From Thalassia testudinum (Eukaryota; Streptophyta; Magnoliopsida; Alismatales; Hydrocharitaceae), in the NCBI GenBank assembly GCA_037157565.1, contig JAZHRO010000024.1:210675501-210739500 (forward strand): DNA of 64,000 nucleotides, read 5' to 3'. This document shows, piece after piece, positions 33,632 to 45,810 of this stretch (position 1 is the first letter of the stretch; each line of letters begins with the position of its first letter). Position numbers and translations under genes: made by a program. The notes under the pieces are model-generated. The model was given only the letters and a program-made list of their open reading frames with translations, ran no database searches and was not told the DNA's origin.

Positions 33632-34171
33632 CTTCCTCCGTCCTTTCTTTGGAGAACGAGGAGCCCTAGGTGCATTCCAACATTCTTGTCACCATAGCTG
33701 ATGTCCCACCACCCTTGTGTCATCACCATCGATCTGAGATGGTTCCCTTGCTCATTCTTTCTCTCATTTTCTTTTGTTCTCTTTCTACTCTCTCTCTCTT
33801 TACTTATAATTTGACATTATTTTTCATTAATAGAAATTTGTTCTCCTGATGTTTTTTATTTGCATCAATTTCTTAGATTCTAATTCTTAGTTTGTTTCCC
33901 ATTTTTCATACATTTTTATTTTTCTTATTTAGGATTAGTTGTTAAAATCAGAAATACTTCTCATCTCTTATTATAAAATTTCAAAAAAATCTAAAAAATT
34001 CCCCAAAATGAAAAAGTTTAGATTAATAGAAAGTAATTTAGATAATTTTGCCCCCCAGAGGATGACTCAGACTTCCGCTATACTGATTTCTATTTATTTT
34101 TAGAGTTTGGTAATTTTTGTAAATAATCATGTTTTCGCACATGACACTTTTTTATTACATTGTGAATTGCA
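33632..34171 (+). mobile_element. Right part of an Athila/Tat-type LTR
   Basis: It runs from the CTTCC junction to AATTGCA at 34171, just before a primer-binding site. CCCCCCAGAGGATGACTCAGAC (34050-34071) and TTCGCACATGACAC (34134-34147) match the ends of the LTR at 62451-62626 (CCTCCCCATGTTCGACCCAG and TTCGCACAGCAAC) in kind and order. It is the R/U5 half of the LTR whose TATA box is at 19431. Confidence 0.6.
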
Positions 34172-34179
34172 CTATTAGT

Positions 34180-34200
34180 TTTTGGCACCATTGCCAAAGA
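34180..34200 (+). promoter_or_regulatory. Primer-binding site of an Athila/Tat-type element
   Basis: TTTTGGCACCATTGCCAAAGA, eight bases after the LTR end. The short DNA after it (to 34437) is leader, interrupted by the LINE. Confidence 0.75.
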
Positions 34201-34499
34201 GGTGATGAATCCAGATTATGTTTTACTACTTTTCACGCATTTAGCTAGATTTTTTAATTTTTTTTCAAGGTTACTAATTCATCTGCCTCAATTTTGATTG
34301 GTGCATTTTACGAGAAATGTCCTTGGGTCAATTTAGATCAACCTAGTAGATAAGTCAACTCCTCATGTCTCTCAATCAGTGTAGGTTAGTCTTCTTTCCA
34401 AAAAAATAATCTTTCCCTAAAACCTGCAATCTATTAAAAGATATTTTGTTACTAGGAGATCCATTTGCGATGAACAAGCTTCAAAATTTCTGATAGTTG

Positions 34500-35885
34500 G
34501 AGGATGGAGGGCGACAGGAGAGAGAACCCTTGGTGCTGAAGGATGGACAATCTGGAGATCTAGGGCTTGGAGGCGGAAGGAAAGAAGTGGTCTTGTGGCA
34601 GCTGGGAGAGGGGTGGCAGGCAGAGGACGTGCTTATGAAGGTAGGCTGTAGGGTAACTTGTAAATTGTGTGTTTTCGGTGTTGACGGTGAGGGCATATGG
34701 CGGTAGTGTGCCATTACCCCCTGGTTTGCCTAGCGTGTGGGGGGGCATGGCCATAAACGGGACTCCTGCACAGCTAACCAAGGGCAGCCGAGGGGAGGGG
34801 TTGACATGCGCACTAGGGCAACAAATTTTGTGGTGCCACCACCTTCACCTCCGCCTCAACCTACCTATGGGGGGCACACGGTGGATGTGGAAATCCCTAT
34901 GAATGAAGACATCAGGACAATGGAGCTTGTGTTGAGAGGGGCTTTGGTCAGAGAGGTGATGACAGGAAATCCTCCTTGGAGAAGATCCATTAGATGGTAA
35001 GCTCGCTATCCTTGTCGACTGGTGGTTGGAAGACTGTGTCTCTCTCCACTACGCATTTTGTGCTTTTTGGTTTGGGGATGATTGACGTAGAACGCCTGCA
35101 GTTTCGTTCGAGTGCTTTTGATGGATTGATGGTGATTTGGAGGTTGGTCTCCCCCTTCGATGGCTCTTTGCCTTTGCGGCCTCCCCAGAGAGTAGGTTTT
35201 AGATCGGGGAGGTTGGGAATTAGGGGCCTACCATTACATCTGAGATCAAAAGACGTGGTGGCAGCCATGATTGTAGGCTTTGCTACATTGGCCGAAGATG
35301 CTGAGGTTGGACTACTGGAGGGAGATGGCCGGGTTTTGAATGTTTTGGTTGATGTGTTCAAGGCAGGCTCTATGCTTAAGAGGCTTATCCTCCGTTGTGG
35401 GGGGAGCTCATGGTTGTTGACCTTGTGTTTCACAATGGATGTTACTAATGGGAAATTCAATCAGAATAAAACATCTTTGCGGAGATTGTGAATGATGAGG
35501 CCGTCTTGCAACAGCCGGGCCATGTGACCCTTGATGAGGTGCCTGAGCCTAAAAAGTGCAAGGATCACCACCACCTGGGGGAGAAGGAGGAAGGGATGGA
35601 AGTGACGCCAGTAGAAGAAGCTGTGGCTGAGGAAATGACAGTAGCTAAGTCAATGTCAGATACATCAAATCAGTGGGTTCTACATGATATTTCCACCAAC
35701 TCTATGAGATTGCAGCCTAGCCTGCCAGCCATGGAGTGACTGAAATTTGGTGCAGGGTTAGCTTCCAAGGTTGGTGTGGGAAGATCTCCATGTAAGCTTA
35801 GGCAGAGGCGACAAACTACCATGGTGAAACTTGATGAAAATGCCATTGCTGTTATTATGAAGGTTGGCAAACTACAGAACTCTAA
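34500..35885 (+). pseudogene. LINE ORF1 (nucleic-acid-binding protein), degraded
   Basis: Plus-strand coding traces occur in changing frames. Around 34990-35060 SLSTGGWKTVSLSTTHFVLF, and about 35205-35280 RLGIRGLPLHLRSKDVVAAMI, the kind of WGIPLHLR motif found in the DUF4283-type domain of plant L1 ORF1. 35488-35739 is Glu/Lys-rich. A CCHC knuckle is not visible. Frameshifts and stops are present. The protein would bind LINE RNA. Confidence 0.6.
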
Positions 35886-38800
35886 TAAGGGGGGCACCCA
35901 AGAAGCACGACGAGGGTCCTTTCTTGGAACATGTGTGGGCTACGCGACAAAAGCTGGAGGGGTTCTCTTTCAAGCTATCTGAGGGAGTGGGAGATAGACT
36001 ATGCTATCATTCTAGAGATGCACATAGAGAATGAGGAGGACAGGGCTTGGGCTGATCTAAAGAATGGGGGTGCGATTGAGTGTGTGATGCTCGATTCACA
36101 AGGTAGATCAGGGGGCATTGTTTTGTGGTGGAGGAAAAATGGTCTACAAATGCTAGAGGTTTTCAAAGCCAGACATATGCTGACTTGTAAGTACAAAAGG
36201 AGTTAGGGGGATAGTGTATTTTACATTACAGGGGTATATGGCCCTTGTGTTGCCCCTAGAAGGTAGGAGATATGGGAGGATTGGTGCGCAGCAGCAGAAT
36301 ATGTTAATGGGGCTGCATGGCTTGCGGGTGGAGACTTTAATTGTGTGTTGATAGGGAGGGACAAGACGAATGGAGCAGTGAACAGTGTATCCATTGGATT
36401 CCAACTGACGGTTCAGGCTCTTTTCTTGAGTGAATATCCATCCTCTGGAACTGAATTCACTTGGAGAAATGGAAATGGCCTTATGTCAAAGATCAACAGA
36501 TTTTTTGGAAATGTTGCTCTTCTGGACATGTTTCATTTGTCATTTGTGTCTGGGTTGGAACGACCTTTTTCTGACCACACACTCCTGGTTTGGGATAGTG
36601 GGAAACAAGTGCACATAGGCTCATACATCAAGTTCAAAAGATCATGGTTGAGAGAGCCAGGATTCCATGAGATGCTTGAGGTGTGGTGGAGGGCCAAACA
36701 TGTGGAAGGGTCGGCCACTATCAAACTTGTGTCCAAATTGGCTGCTATGCACATTATGCTTAAGGAGTACGGGGCTGCAGTGTCCACTTTGAGACATCAG
36801 AGGCGCCTTGAGGCATTGATGGAAATCCAAGGCCTCGATACAAAAGAAGCAACTGGTCCGCTAACTGATCAGGAGCTTGACGCTAGAAGATTGTGGCAAG
36901 GTGTGGTGGTAGAGGAGGATTTAAAACAGGAGATGGATTGGAGGGAACATTCTAGGAAACTTTGGCTTAAAGAGGGTGATGCCAACACCAAATCTTCCAC
37001 TTGGCAGCCAGCTCTCGTTGAAGGATCAATTTAATTTCCTCCATAATCAAGGACAATCAGAGAATTTCCTTTATGCTGGATATTAGAGCTGAGGCCATCA
37101 AATACTTTAGAGACTCTTCACGGGCAACATTTAGAGGCTTATGGAGAATGGCGGCGAGTGATTCACCTAGAGTCTCTGATGAACAGGCATCCAGATTGAC
37201 GGCAACCATCACTAAGAAAGAAACTGTAGACACCATTAAAGACTTGAACAATGAAGGCTCTCCTGGTCCTGATGGTATCCAAGTCTTCGTTTATAAGGAG
37301 ATGTGGGGCTTGGTTGGTAAAGAGGTGATGAACGTTATCAAGGAATTTGAGGGGGGTAATTCTGGGTTTGATAAGATCAACAGATCCTTTCTTTTCCTGT
37401 TGCCAAAGACACAGGAGCAGAGAAATTCCCTGATTTCAGACCTATAGCTCTCTCGAACTCCATTTACTTGGTGGTGAGCAAGATTTTGGCAAATAGGTTG
37501 AGGTTAGTCTTGCAAGACTTGATTCATCCAGTCCAATAAGCTTTCCTCCCCAACAGATCTCTGCAAGAATCATTTATCATGGCCCAGGAGATGGTGTGTG
37601 TTAGCATAAGAGGAAATGTAAAGCCTTTATGTGGAAAGTGGATTTCCGGAAGGCCTATGATTCTATTTCGTAGCCTTATTTGTGGGAGGTCTTCAAGAGA
37701 AGAGGGTTCCTTCCCCTCTGGATCCAATGGATGAAGCGGTGCATTACAACTACTTCTTTCACTCCCTTGATCAATGGGAAGCCTTGTGGGGCTTGGATTC
37801 AGCCACAATATGGAGTTAGGCAAGGATGCCCGCTAGCTCCATTGGTGTTTAACCTTGCAGTTGATGGTTTGGCTAGATATGCTGGCAAACTTTCTGAGGC
37901 GGGTATTATTAGAGGATACTCTTTATCCAATAGGAGAGCTATGGCCCTTATACTCCAGTACGTGGATGATACGGTCTTTTTTGTTGAGGGGACAGAGGTT
38001 GAAGCCTGCACACTAGGGCATATGGTTAATATTTTTGGCAACATTTCAGGTCTGAAGCTGAATAGGGAGAAGTCTAATCTGGTCTGCTTTGGCCTGGATG
38101 AGCAAGAACAAGATGCTCTCTCTGATATCCTGGGAACTCCACGTACCAACCTACCCATTAGGTACTTAGGGCTGCCCCTGAGGCATTCAAAACTAAGGAA
38201 AAGCAACTGGAACATTCTCTTTGATAAGATTTTAGTCAAGTTGGAAGGGTGTAATAGTAGGTTCTTGTCTAAGGGTGGAAGACTCATCTTACTGAACTTT
38301 GTTATTATCTCGATCCCAGTCTTTTACTTCTCCCTTTTCAAAGCCCCGAAGTCTATTTGGAAGCTCATGGATCTAATGCAAAAGAGGTTCTTCTAGAAGG
38401 GTGCACAACATGAAGGTAGATTTATGTAGCCGCTGAAGTGGGAGCAACTTTGTCACCCCAAGGAAGGAGGTGGTTTGGGGATCAAAGTGCTAAAAGAGTT
38501 TAGTGAGGCCTTACTAATCAAGTGGGCTATAAAAATTCTTAATGGGGAAGAGAATCCATGGACTGAATTCATTAGAGATAGCTATGGTAATTCTAATAGT
38601 GCTTTGAAGAGATTATGTCCTTCCCAACCTTCAACATTCTGGCATTCTGTTATCTAGGCTCTACTACAGCTCGTGCTAGGTGACGGTAGGGCATTTAACT
38701 TCTAGAGTGAGAAGTGGTCTTCGCTGAGCCCTTTGAAGGAGTCCTACTCGAGGGTGTTTTCAGCAGCTGAAGACAAGGATGGTGCAGTGAGCAGCTACTG

Positions 38801-39424
38801 GTCTGAATCAAACGAATGTTGGCAACTGAATGAGGCTGAATCCATCAGGGAGGGAACCCAGCTGTGGGAGGAGAGACTAAATTTGATTTCAGACCTAGAA
38901 TGCTTTAAGCCTAGGCCTGGCGTGGAAGATAGTTATGCATGGGATGGCATCTATACGGCTCAACGTGCTTATGAAAGAATTATGGATAATGGCAGTGGTA
39001 TGGGAAGTGATCACATTGATAAAAAACTTTGGCTCTTGAAGATCTCCCTCAAGGTACAAATTTTTCTTTGGCTATGTAGAAGGGAGAGTTTGATTACAGG
39101 CGACCTCAAACACAAGAGGATGGGTGCAGATCTACATGAATGTCATCTTTGTGGAATGCACACTGACAGTCTTAGCCACATATTTTCATCTTGTTTGATT
39201 ATAGATGTGATATGGAGAAGAGCTTTCCAGGAGCCTCTCCCTCCATGGAAATCCTTGTGGCATATCTTTTTAATACCTAGGAGGCCGCACCTGCGCATGG
39301 TTGTGACACTGTGGTGTGTGTGGAGGGCGAGGAATGAGAGATTATTTCAGGAGAGACCAGTATGCTATGAGCAAATTGTAAATGAGTGTTGGTCCCTCAT
39401 ACATAGATGGGGATCTAATTTGTA
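35886..39424 (+). pseudogene. LINE ORF2: endonuclease and reverse transcriptase, with stops
   Basis: Endonuclease: RVLSWNMCGLRDKS (35915-35955), AIILEMHIE (Glu motif), VYGPC, GGDFNCVLIGRDK (36330-36365), SKINRF and PFSDHTLLVW. RT: NEGSPGPDGIQVFVYKEMW (37250-37310), FRPIALSNSIYLVVSKILANRL, KVDFRKAYDSIS, YGVRQGCPLAPLVFNLAVDGL and LQYVDDTVFF (37955-37985), then SGLKLNREKS and IRYLGLPL. The C-terminal zf-RVT domain is LWLLKISLKVQIFLWLCRRE with CHLCG...H...C (39050-39190); it ends at TAA 39423-39425. At least four stops or frameshifts break it, for example near 36268, 37441, 37540 and 37672. The YVDD active site is intact. Confidence 0.92.
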
Positions 39425-39539
39425 ACTCTCCATGTTTTTTCTTTTACTGATCAATAAAATGCCCTTCCGGATTGCTATCATAACATGATAGTTTTCCTCT
39501 CAGTTTCAAAAAAAAAAAAGAAGATATTTTGTTACTAGG

Positions 39540-41262
39540 GAATTCATTCTAGGATTCATCTACTTTTAGGGCATTTTGATATTTTGTGATTAAACTTTTT
39601 GAAATTGAGCATGTATTTGCATTGAACTTTAAATTAAAAGAAGAGACATCACCAATAACCACATTATGTGAAACCGTAAAAGTAGTAAGAGAAACCGTAA
39701 AACACATTCAACCAAGGCGAAACATAATTTAAAAGAGAGCAATTTTAAAGTTAAAGGCATTGTTTGCTTGATTGTTGCGTTGCACGATACAGTTAAATTG
39801 ATCTTTATGGGCAGGCCCATCTCATTTGTGCATTCTAATCCTATGCCTTTAAAATTTAGTAGATGTACCCCTATGTTGGATTTAATTTTCCTACTACTTT
39901 GGGATTTGGATTGAACTAACTTGAGGCTTTGTCCACTTGGAATCTCTGATGACAAGGCAGGATGGTATGGTAACTGCATTAATTGCTTGGGTAAACTGCC
40001 ATGAGGATTGTCCAAGTGGGTCCCTTTTGCTTGGTTGGCCAAGTAATTCAAAGATCAAGGAGATTCAGTTTGGGTCTCAAAGGCACTTGGATTAGGTCCT
40101 TTAGGGTGATGCATCAATTAAGACTAGATTTGTTTGTTTGATTGCTTAGTGCACACATGAGATGACTTATTCTTACTACAATCAAAGTCAATCGAACTCT
40201 CAGTTTGGATACTTCCCATCTATTAGTGCTATTGTGAATAACTCCTCGCTTGAACCTTATGGATCACTCACTTTGTATAATTTTAATTTGAGAGATCCAT
40301 ATGAGTATAATAACTTTCCTAGAGATCATCCAAATCCATTCACTCCTCGATATATGATATATTCTTATTTAATTACTCAATTCATGCCAAATTAATGTTG
40401 GTTTAAGGGAAATTTAGGTTTAATTGCACTAGAATAGGATCATTTAGTCATATTGAATCATTCTGTAATTATTACATTTTTAGAGAGTTTTTGTGCAATA
40501 TTCCTATTATCTATATCTGGTGCTTTGAGGTGTCTGTTTATATCTTTGCTGGTACCAAGCCTGGATCTAATTAAAGTTCCTCTTCAAGGCCAAATCAATT
40601 TGAGCTATCTATCCTATTTAGGTTAATCCAATTCCTAAACCCTAGCCCAATCAACCTTTAACCTAGCCTAATTGTAAGCCTAATTGTCACCTCCTTAACC
40701 CTACCTAATTAACACCTTAGTATGGCTAGCCAAAGAACCTCAATTCCCTACCTACATTGGATGGACAACCTAGCCAAATCATAACCACTTGATCCACCAA
40801 TCCCACCACCCAACCTATTCCAAAATCAACTCCACCTACCACTTCTTGCTGGATCAAAACTTCAATCATTGATTGAAAATTCTATTCCAGGAGTTTTGAA
40901 TGCCATGAAATCCTCAAATGTGATCTAAACATCCAAATTTAAGTGAGGATTTTCCCTTCCAAATTTCGAGCTGAAACTATTTCTGAAAAAATTAAAAAAT
41001 TCATAAACTAAGGGCAGGTCAAAACTGCAAACAGAACACAAAATTTTTAGATTATCAAAATTTTTTGAATTATCTACTAATCCAAATGGTGACCATGGTT
41101 TACTGATCAAATCAAGAACTTAAAAAAAAATTAATTTTTTTTTGAGATTTGTAACAAACTAATTTAGGCATTTCTTCTGACTAGGGTCAATTTTGTCTTA
41201 TTTGACCAATGTGAATTTTAAAGTATGAAAATTGTGTTAGAATGCCTTAAAAAATTCTAAAA
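39540..41262 (+). other. Leader of an Athila/Tat-type element, continued after the LINE
   Basis: CTATATCTGG at 40511 lies 1248 bases after the primer-binding site at 34180 once the LINE and one duplication are removed; the sister copy has it 1304 bases after its site (45791 to 47095). The block CCAAGTGGGTC...TTGGCCAAGTAATTC (40012-40050) recurs at 63930-63965. 40162-40395 is a 77-residue open frame rich in Tyr, Asn and Pro (YYNQSQSNSQFGYFPS) that I do not recognise. No gag follows. Confidence 0.55.
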
Positions 41263-41746
41263 AGATATATGGTGTTGATATTTTGGTGGTGATAAGATCC
41301 ACACCAACACCAATATTTAATGATATCCCTTCGCTTATTGTAGCCCCATCTTAGCTGTGATGTCCATGATCCTGAGCCACAACCATCCAACAGTCAAAAG
41401 CCACCACTACTTCTATAAAAGAGCACCAGAGGGATCATATTATTCTTCCTCTTATTCCATGTGTTGGAGCCCTCTCTACTAAGCATTCTTCTACCTTGGT
41501 GTACGCCTCTCACATCCAAGGGATCCAATGCTAGTCTTTGGAGTGGTTTTACATGACGACTCTCTCTTCTCTATCTCTACATCCTCCACATTTGGGTTCC
41601 ATCCTCCACATCAGTCTCGGCATCGGATTACTTCTATTTAAGTCTTCTATTTTCTTGTCATTTCATTTTTTTAGTTGTAAACACTCAATTTTTCTATTAT
41701 CAATAATGTAACTCATTTTCTTGATTCATATGTCCTTGTGATTTGC
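41263..41746 (+). mobile_element. Left part of an Athila/Tat-type LTR split by the Sirevirus
   Basis: The likely start is near TGTTGATATTTTGG (41273). TATA box at 41414-41420. The LTR is cut at TTTGC (41742-41746) and resumes after the second TTTGC at 62451-62455. The left edge is an estimate. Confidence 0.55.
41414..41420 (+). promoter_or_regulatory. LTR TATA box
   Basis: TATAAAA in the split Athila/Tat-type LTR. Confidence 0.5.
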
Positions 41747-43100
41747 TGAAATTGCACTAGAGGGAGGGTGAATAGTGAATTTGAAAAATAATTGCACAAC
41801 AAAATTCAATCACATAAATGGAGGCACAAGATTTTTAAGTGGAAACCCAAATTGGGTGAAAACCACTACCTAAGCCAATCCCTTGACTTAAGATTTATGA
41901 TCACTAAGCGATCAATCCCCTAACAACACTACTTCAACAAGGGTAGTCTACCTCAATTATAAATCTCACCTCCGATCTCTAAACGAAGGTTTCTCCCTTT
42001 ACAATGAAGAGGTGGGGATCCGATAGGCCGGATACCAAACTACAACAAGTATGTAAAATGGAAAATAAAATGCACCCTAATGAGCGCCCCAAATATATGT
42101 ATAATCAATTTGACTACTAAGGGTAAAAGAAACTCCCTGAAGATGAGATTATGAAACACAATGGGAGTGATGGACTACCCCAAATAGAGTAGTTGCATAG
42201 CACAAAGGCAATGGAAGCAATGAAGCAAGTGAGCAAGTGATTATCTTTGTGAATTATATCTCAAGAGGTATGTTTTTGCCTAAGAAGGATTATGGTGTAT
42301 TTATAGGCAAGCTTAGAACCTTCAAAAAGGTTTGGGAGAGGGCTCCTAGTCGATGGAGGCAAGTCCCAAGGGATTGGGATGAAATCCAACTCAATTTAAA
42401 GTAATTATTATTCTGAGAGCGGAATTTGACATCTGATTTTTGGGTCATATGTCTTGTCAGATGTTTGACTAAAATTATGGACATTTAATATAAATAAGTC
42501 AGAGTTATTATTTTCTTTGGATTGAAATAGGGTTCTAGGCCAGATGTCTGTGGTGCTATTATAAGACGTTTGGACAAAAAATTGGATGTCTAATATTGTG
42601 CGGGTTTGTTCCTGTTATGATCAAATCTAAACAGGGTTTTAAAAGTTAAGGCTCAAATGTCAGATTGGATGTCTGTCCACTAGGCTAGACGTCTGGAAAG
42701 GGATTAAAATCTTGCCTTGGGAATTAAAAAAATGAGATTTACTTTCTGACAAATCTTCGATAAGGATAGGACTAACGATCCATTATTGGACGTCTGGAGA
42801 CATGTCTAGATGTCTAAAAGTGTATTTAACTATTGGGTTTGAAGAATGCTACAGGAAATTCTTAGTGGGGTTCAATGATTGACTTAAAAGATGTCTAACT
42901 CATATATTAGATGTCTGAGTAAGCCTATGGACGTCTATTTAAAAGTTACATCATTTGAGACCGAAGTGTTCAGAATGTAAAGGCAAGATTATAGGCAATT
43001 GGTCATCTGATGTCATGATTAAACGACTTAAAGTTGAGTATCAGACGTTTGACAAGTGTGTTGGACAATTGATATGTGTGTTGTGTCTTAGTTTTAGTTT
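41747..43100 (-). repeat. 3' LTR of the Sirevirus, truncated at its 5' side
   Basis: It aligns with 60810-62150. TATA box on the minus strand at 42299-42306. U3 words GATGTCTGA and GACGTCTGG (42420-43060) are decayed TCAGACGTCTGA palindromes. Alignment stops near 43100, where LTR DNA of another family begins, so about 300 bases and the polypurine tract are missing. Confidence 0.8.
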
Positions 43101-43511
43101 CCTAAGTTGGAATCTAGCTTAACTTAGGCATTCTGCATGTATTCGCATCATACTTTGCATCATAGCTGATTTATTAGGTTTGTAAATAACAATGTTATAT
43201 TATGTGCTAATTGAGAGGTACTAACAATTGTAGGTAATTTGGGGCTGCGGATGACCTATCCAACTTTATGGATCTGCTCAGAACAATGACAGGAGTCCGA
43301 CGCTTCCAAGATCACATCGATCAAACTCTCGTAGCATCCTATGGAGTTCGTAGTAGAGCAAGAGTCAATAGACAAATAGGTGAAAATCTGGACCTTAGAT
43401 GATAAATCCAACAACACGGATGGATTCGGGCTAGCGATCGCAGTCCAATGGCCAAGAATCATCTCGATCGGAGGCCTATAGCACCGTCTACAAAAGAGAG
43501 AAGATGGACGG
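43101..43511 (+). mobile_element. Left part of another LTR (same family as 50022-51626), plus orientation
   Basis: Blocks such as GCGGATGACCTATCCAACT, CTTCCAAGATCAC, ACGGATGGATTCGG and AGAAGATGGACGG occur in the same order in the minus strand of 50022-51626, for example 51250-51280. The match ends exactly where TGATAAACGCC, an Athila-type LTR, begins at 43512. A 69-residue minus-strand open frame here (43256-43462) is thus LTR DNA, not a gene. Confidence 0.6.
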
Positions 43512-45787
43512 TGATAAACGCCAATTTATCATCATTCTTAGGCATTAACACAAACCTAGCTCTTAAGATTTTGCTCTGCAAATGGATTTTTGGGCTGCAT
43601 TTAGGCATCAATTAGGTTAGGCATGCATTTATTGTCTTTTTGATATGTTTTTATGAGTGTTAGGGATAAGCAGATTGCCAAATCCCTAGAACCCTAGCAC
43701 TCAGGAAGGTAACTGGTGAAGGAGAAGCCCAAACCAGCTGGAACTTAGCCAGATCCAGCTCACCATAGCTGGAATCCAACTCACCTGAACTAGGGTTAGC
43801 TCATCCTAGCTCCATTCAGCTCATCTCAGTTGAATGGCAGCTCAAGAGAGCTCATCTTAGCTCACCCTACTCAGGTCAACTTCGATCCAACTCAACTTAG
43901 TTGAGTCTAGCTCATCTCAGCACCTATTAGTTCATAGGGAGCTCTAGCTAGCTCAGCTGAGTTGACTGGAGTTCACCTCAGCTCAGGACCAGCTTGATCC
44001 AGCTTCACTCAACTCCATCCAGTTGAAGATGACTTCATTTCAGCTCAAGATGCTCAAGTCTATCTCCCAGGGACTCAACTTAGCTCAACTCAGTTAATCT
44101 AAGCTACCTTAGCTGCCTCAACCAGCTTGATCCTCCCTGGGAGCACCAAACCCAGCTTACCTCAGCTCCTTATGGTAGAAGCCAGCTTACTTTATCTTGG
44201 CTTAGCAGCTAGCAAAGAACTAGCAATCTACACCAGCTAGAGTAGCTCCATGCCACCCTCTTCAGTAGCTGCTAGCTCCATTTCAGCTCTAGACTTCTTC
44301 TGTGTAGCTCCTCTCCTCAAACCCTAGCTCCCATTGCCTACTCCTCTACTCCATTACTAGCTAAGCTAGCTTAGCTTAGCTATGCTCTAGCTCCCTTGGC
44401 ATTTACCACCTTAAAACCCCACCTAACTAGCTCCACCAAGCAACCCTAACCCTAAGTCCACTTAGCTAACCTCGTCCACCCTAAGTTGGCGCCAACCCTA
44501 GCCACCTTTTCACCCCTCACCTCCTTCCAAGAGACACCTATTTTGGCACCAACTAACCCTTCTAGAACCCCCTCCTTTTGGCGCGAAAATGACCTCCCAT
44601 CTACACCCTACACCTACCCCTTCCAAGCCCTATCCACCCTACATCTCACCCTCCTTCTAGAAGCCTTCAAGTTGGCGCCAACCCATGGCACCCTTCCATG
44701 GTTGGTGCCACTTTTAAGTACCCCTTGGCCAACCCTAACTACCCCCCTTAGGTGGCGCCACTTAACCCTATCCTTAGGATTAACTTAACCACCCAGAACC
44801 GCCACCAAACTCCATCCTAGCCCTCCACCTATTCATGCCAACCCTACCCCCATCCCACTCTATAAAAACCCATCACCTACCACCATTTTCCCCATCCTCC
44901 ATTAGTGTATATTCCACCTTAGACCCACCTACAACTCACGACCAAGAAGAAGGAGAAGAGAAGATGATTAAGGGGGCATCCTACCTGCCCCCTTGGTGCC
45001 TTCTTTCCCTTCCCTCTTCTTCTTGTGCCATGCCAAGAAGGAGGAGCATTTCTTCATCAAGGAGGATGGCCAGGCAAGGGAGAAGTACTTTGGGTGGACG
45101 TCCACCCTTGAGGAGAGGCTTAGGGCATGCCCCCTTTGGGCTTGCCTTGGAGGATACCATTCTGGCAGAGCTGTAGACGGAGGGAGTTGGAGATCTTTTC
45201 AAGCCCGGGAGCCGCCAGGCTTGGAGCAGGGAGCCGCCAGGCTTGGAGCAAGAAGCCTCCATCTCATCTTCACCAACATCATAAGGATTAGTGTTTTATT
45301 TATTTTTATTTTTGTTGCTAGTAGTAGAAGCATTCCTCTACTAGGCTTTTATGTAAAACACTTTTGCATCAATCAAGTTGCCTTCAATTCTATTCCATTT
45401 CGTTGCAATTTTTATAATCTAGTTTCTAGCACTTTTCACTCCCTCTCCTTAATTACTCTAGGCCTTCACATGCCTAGAGTGAGCTTAGGGAGAGGCTCTA
45501 CTTGTCACTTTAGTAGTAGTGTGGTGAGTTAGGTGTTAGTCGTTTTCCGTTGCCAATAAAACTCGTGTTACCGTTATTTCAAAACCTCAAAAAAAATATA
45601 CATTGAAAAACACCAAAAAGAAAGTTGGGTTTGATTTCCAAGCAAGAGATGTATTTTCACAAACATTTGGCCTCCTTGGATTACCCTAGGTACTCCCCTA
45701 TCTAGGTTATAAATTTTAAAATCATATGCGATTTCGCTGTTACGACCCTAAAAACCCTAATTACAAATCACGCTAAATTTCGCATCA
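43512..45787 (+). repeat. 5' LTR of the truncated Athila-type element
   Basis: 2276 bp, starting TGATAAACGCC and ending TTTCGCATCA. U3 has a long AGCT-rich array (43730-44420) and then GTTGGCGCCAAC palindromes (44485-44496 and 44671-44682) and TTTTGGCGCGAAAA (44576-44589). TATA box at 44861-44867. Open frames downstream of the TATA box (44835-45532) overlap on both strands and are not supported as genes. Confidence 0.85.
44861..44867 (+). promoter_or_regulatory. LTR TATA box
   Basis: TATAAAA about 100 bases after the last GGCGCC word of U3. Confidence 0.6.
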
Positions 45788-45792
45788 CTTTT

Positions 45793-45810
45793 TGGCGCCG
45801 TTGCTGGGGA
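45793..45810 (+). promoter_or_regulatory. Primer-binding site of the Athila-type element
   Basis: TGGCGCCGTTGCTGGGGA, five bases after the LTR end; differs at one position from the usual TGGCGCCGTTGCCGGGGA. Confidence 0.9.

Larger units (their letters stand above)
34457..39520 (+). mobile_element. L1-type LINE with perfect 19-bp target duplication
   Basis: The 5064-bp element is flanked by AAGATATTTTGTTACTAGG at 34438-34456 and 39521-39539 with no mismatch. It ends with an A tract (39508-39519, then G). It contains an ORF1-like region and an ORF2 with endonuclease, RT and a C-terminal zinc-type domain. The length and the 5' start before ORF1 suggest a near full-length insertion into the leader of the Athila/Tat-type copy at 34180. 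Confidence 0.93.

Noticed and set aside
34990..35460. Minus-strand frame of 156 residues
   Set aside because: Antisense of the LINE ORF1 region.
37799..38287. Minus-strand frame of 162 residues
   Set aside because: Antisense of the LINE reverse transcriptase, whose plus-strand motifs are clear.
40162..40395. Tyr/Asn-rich 77-residue plus-strand frame as a gag start
   Set aside because: It lies in the leader before the CTATATCTGG block, where the sister copy has no coding sequence, and matches no motif I know.
43101..43226. TACTAACA at 43219-43226 as the boundary of the Sirevirus 3' LTR
   Set aside because: No polypurine tract follows, and similarity to another LTR family already begins near 43100.
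43256..43462. Minus-strand 68-residue frame considered as an env continuation
   Set aside because: The DNA matches the LTR 50022-51626 in opposite orientation, so it is LTR sequence.
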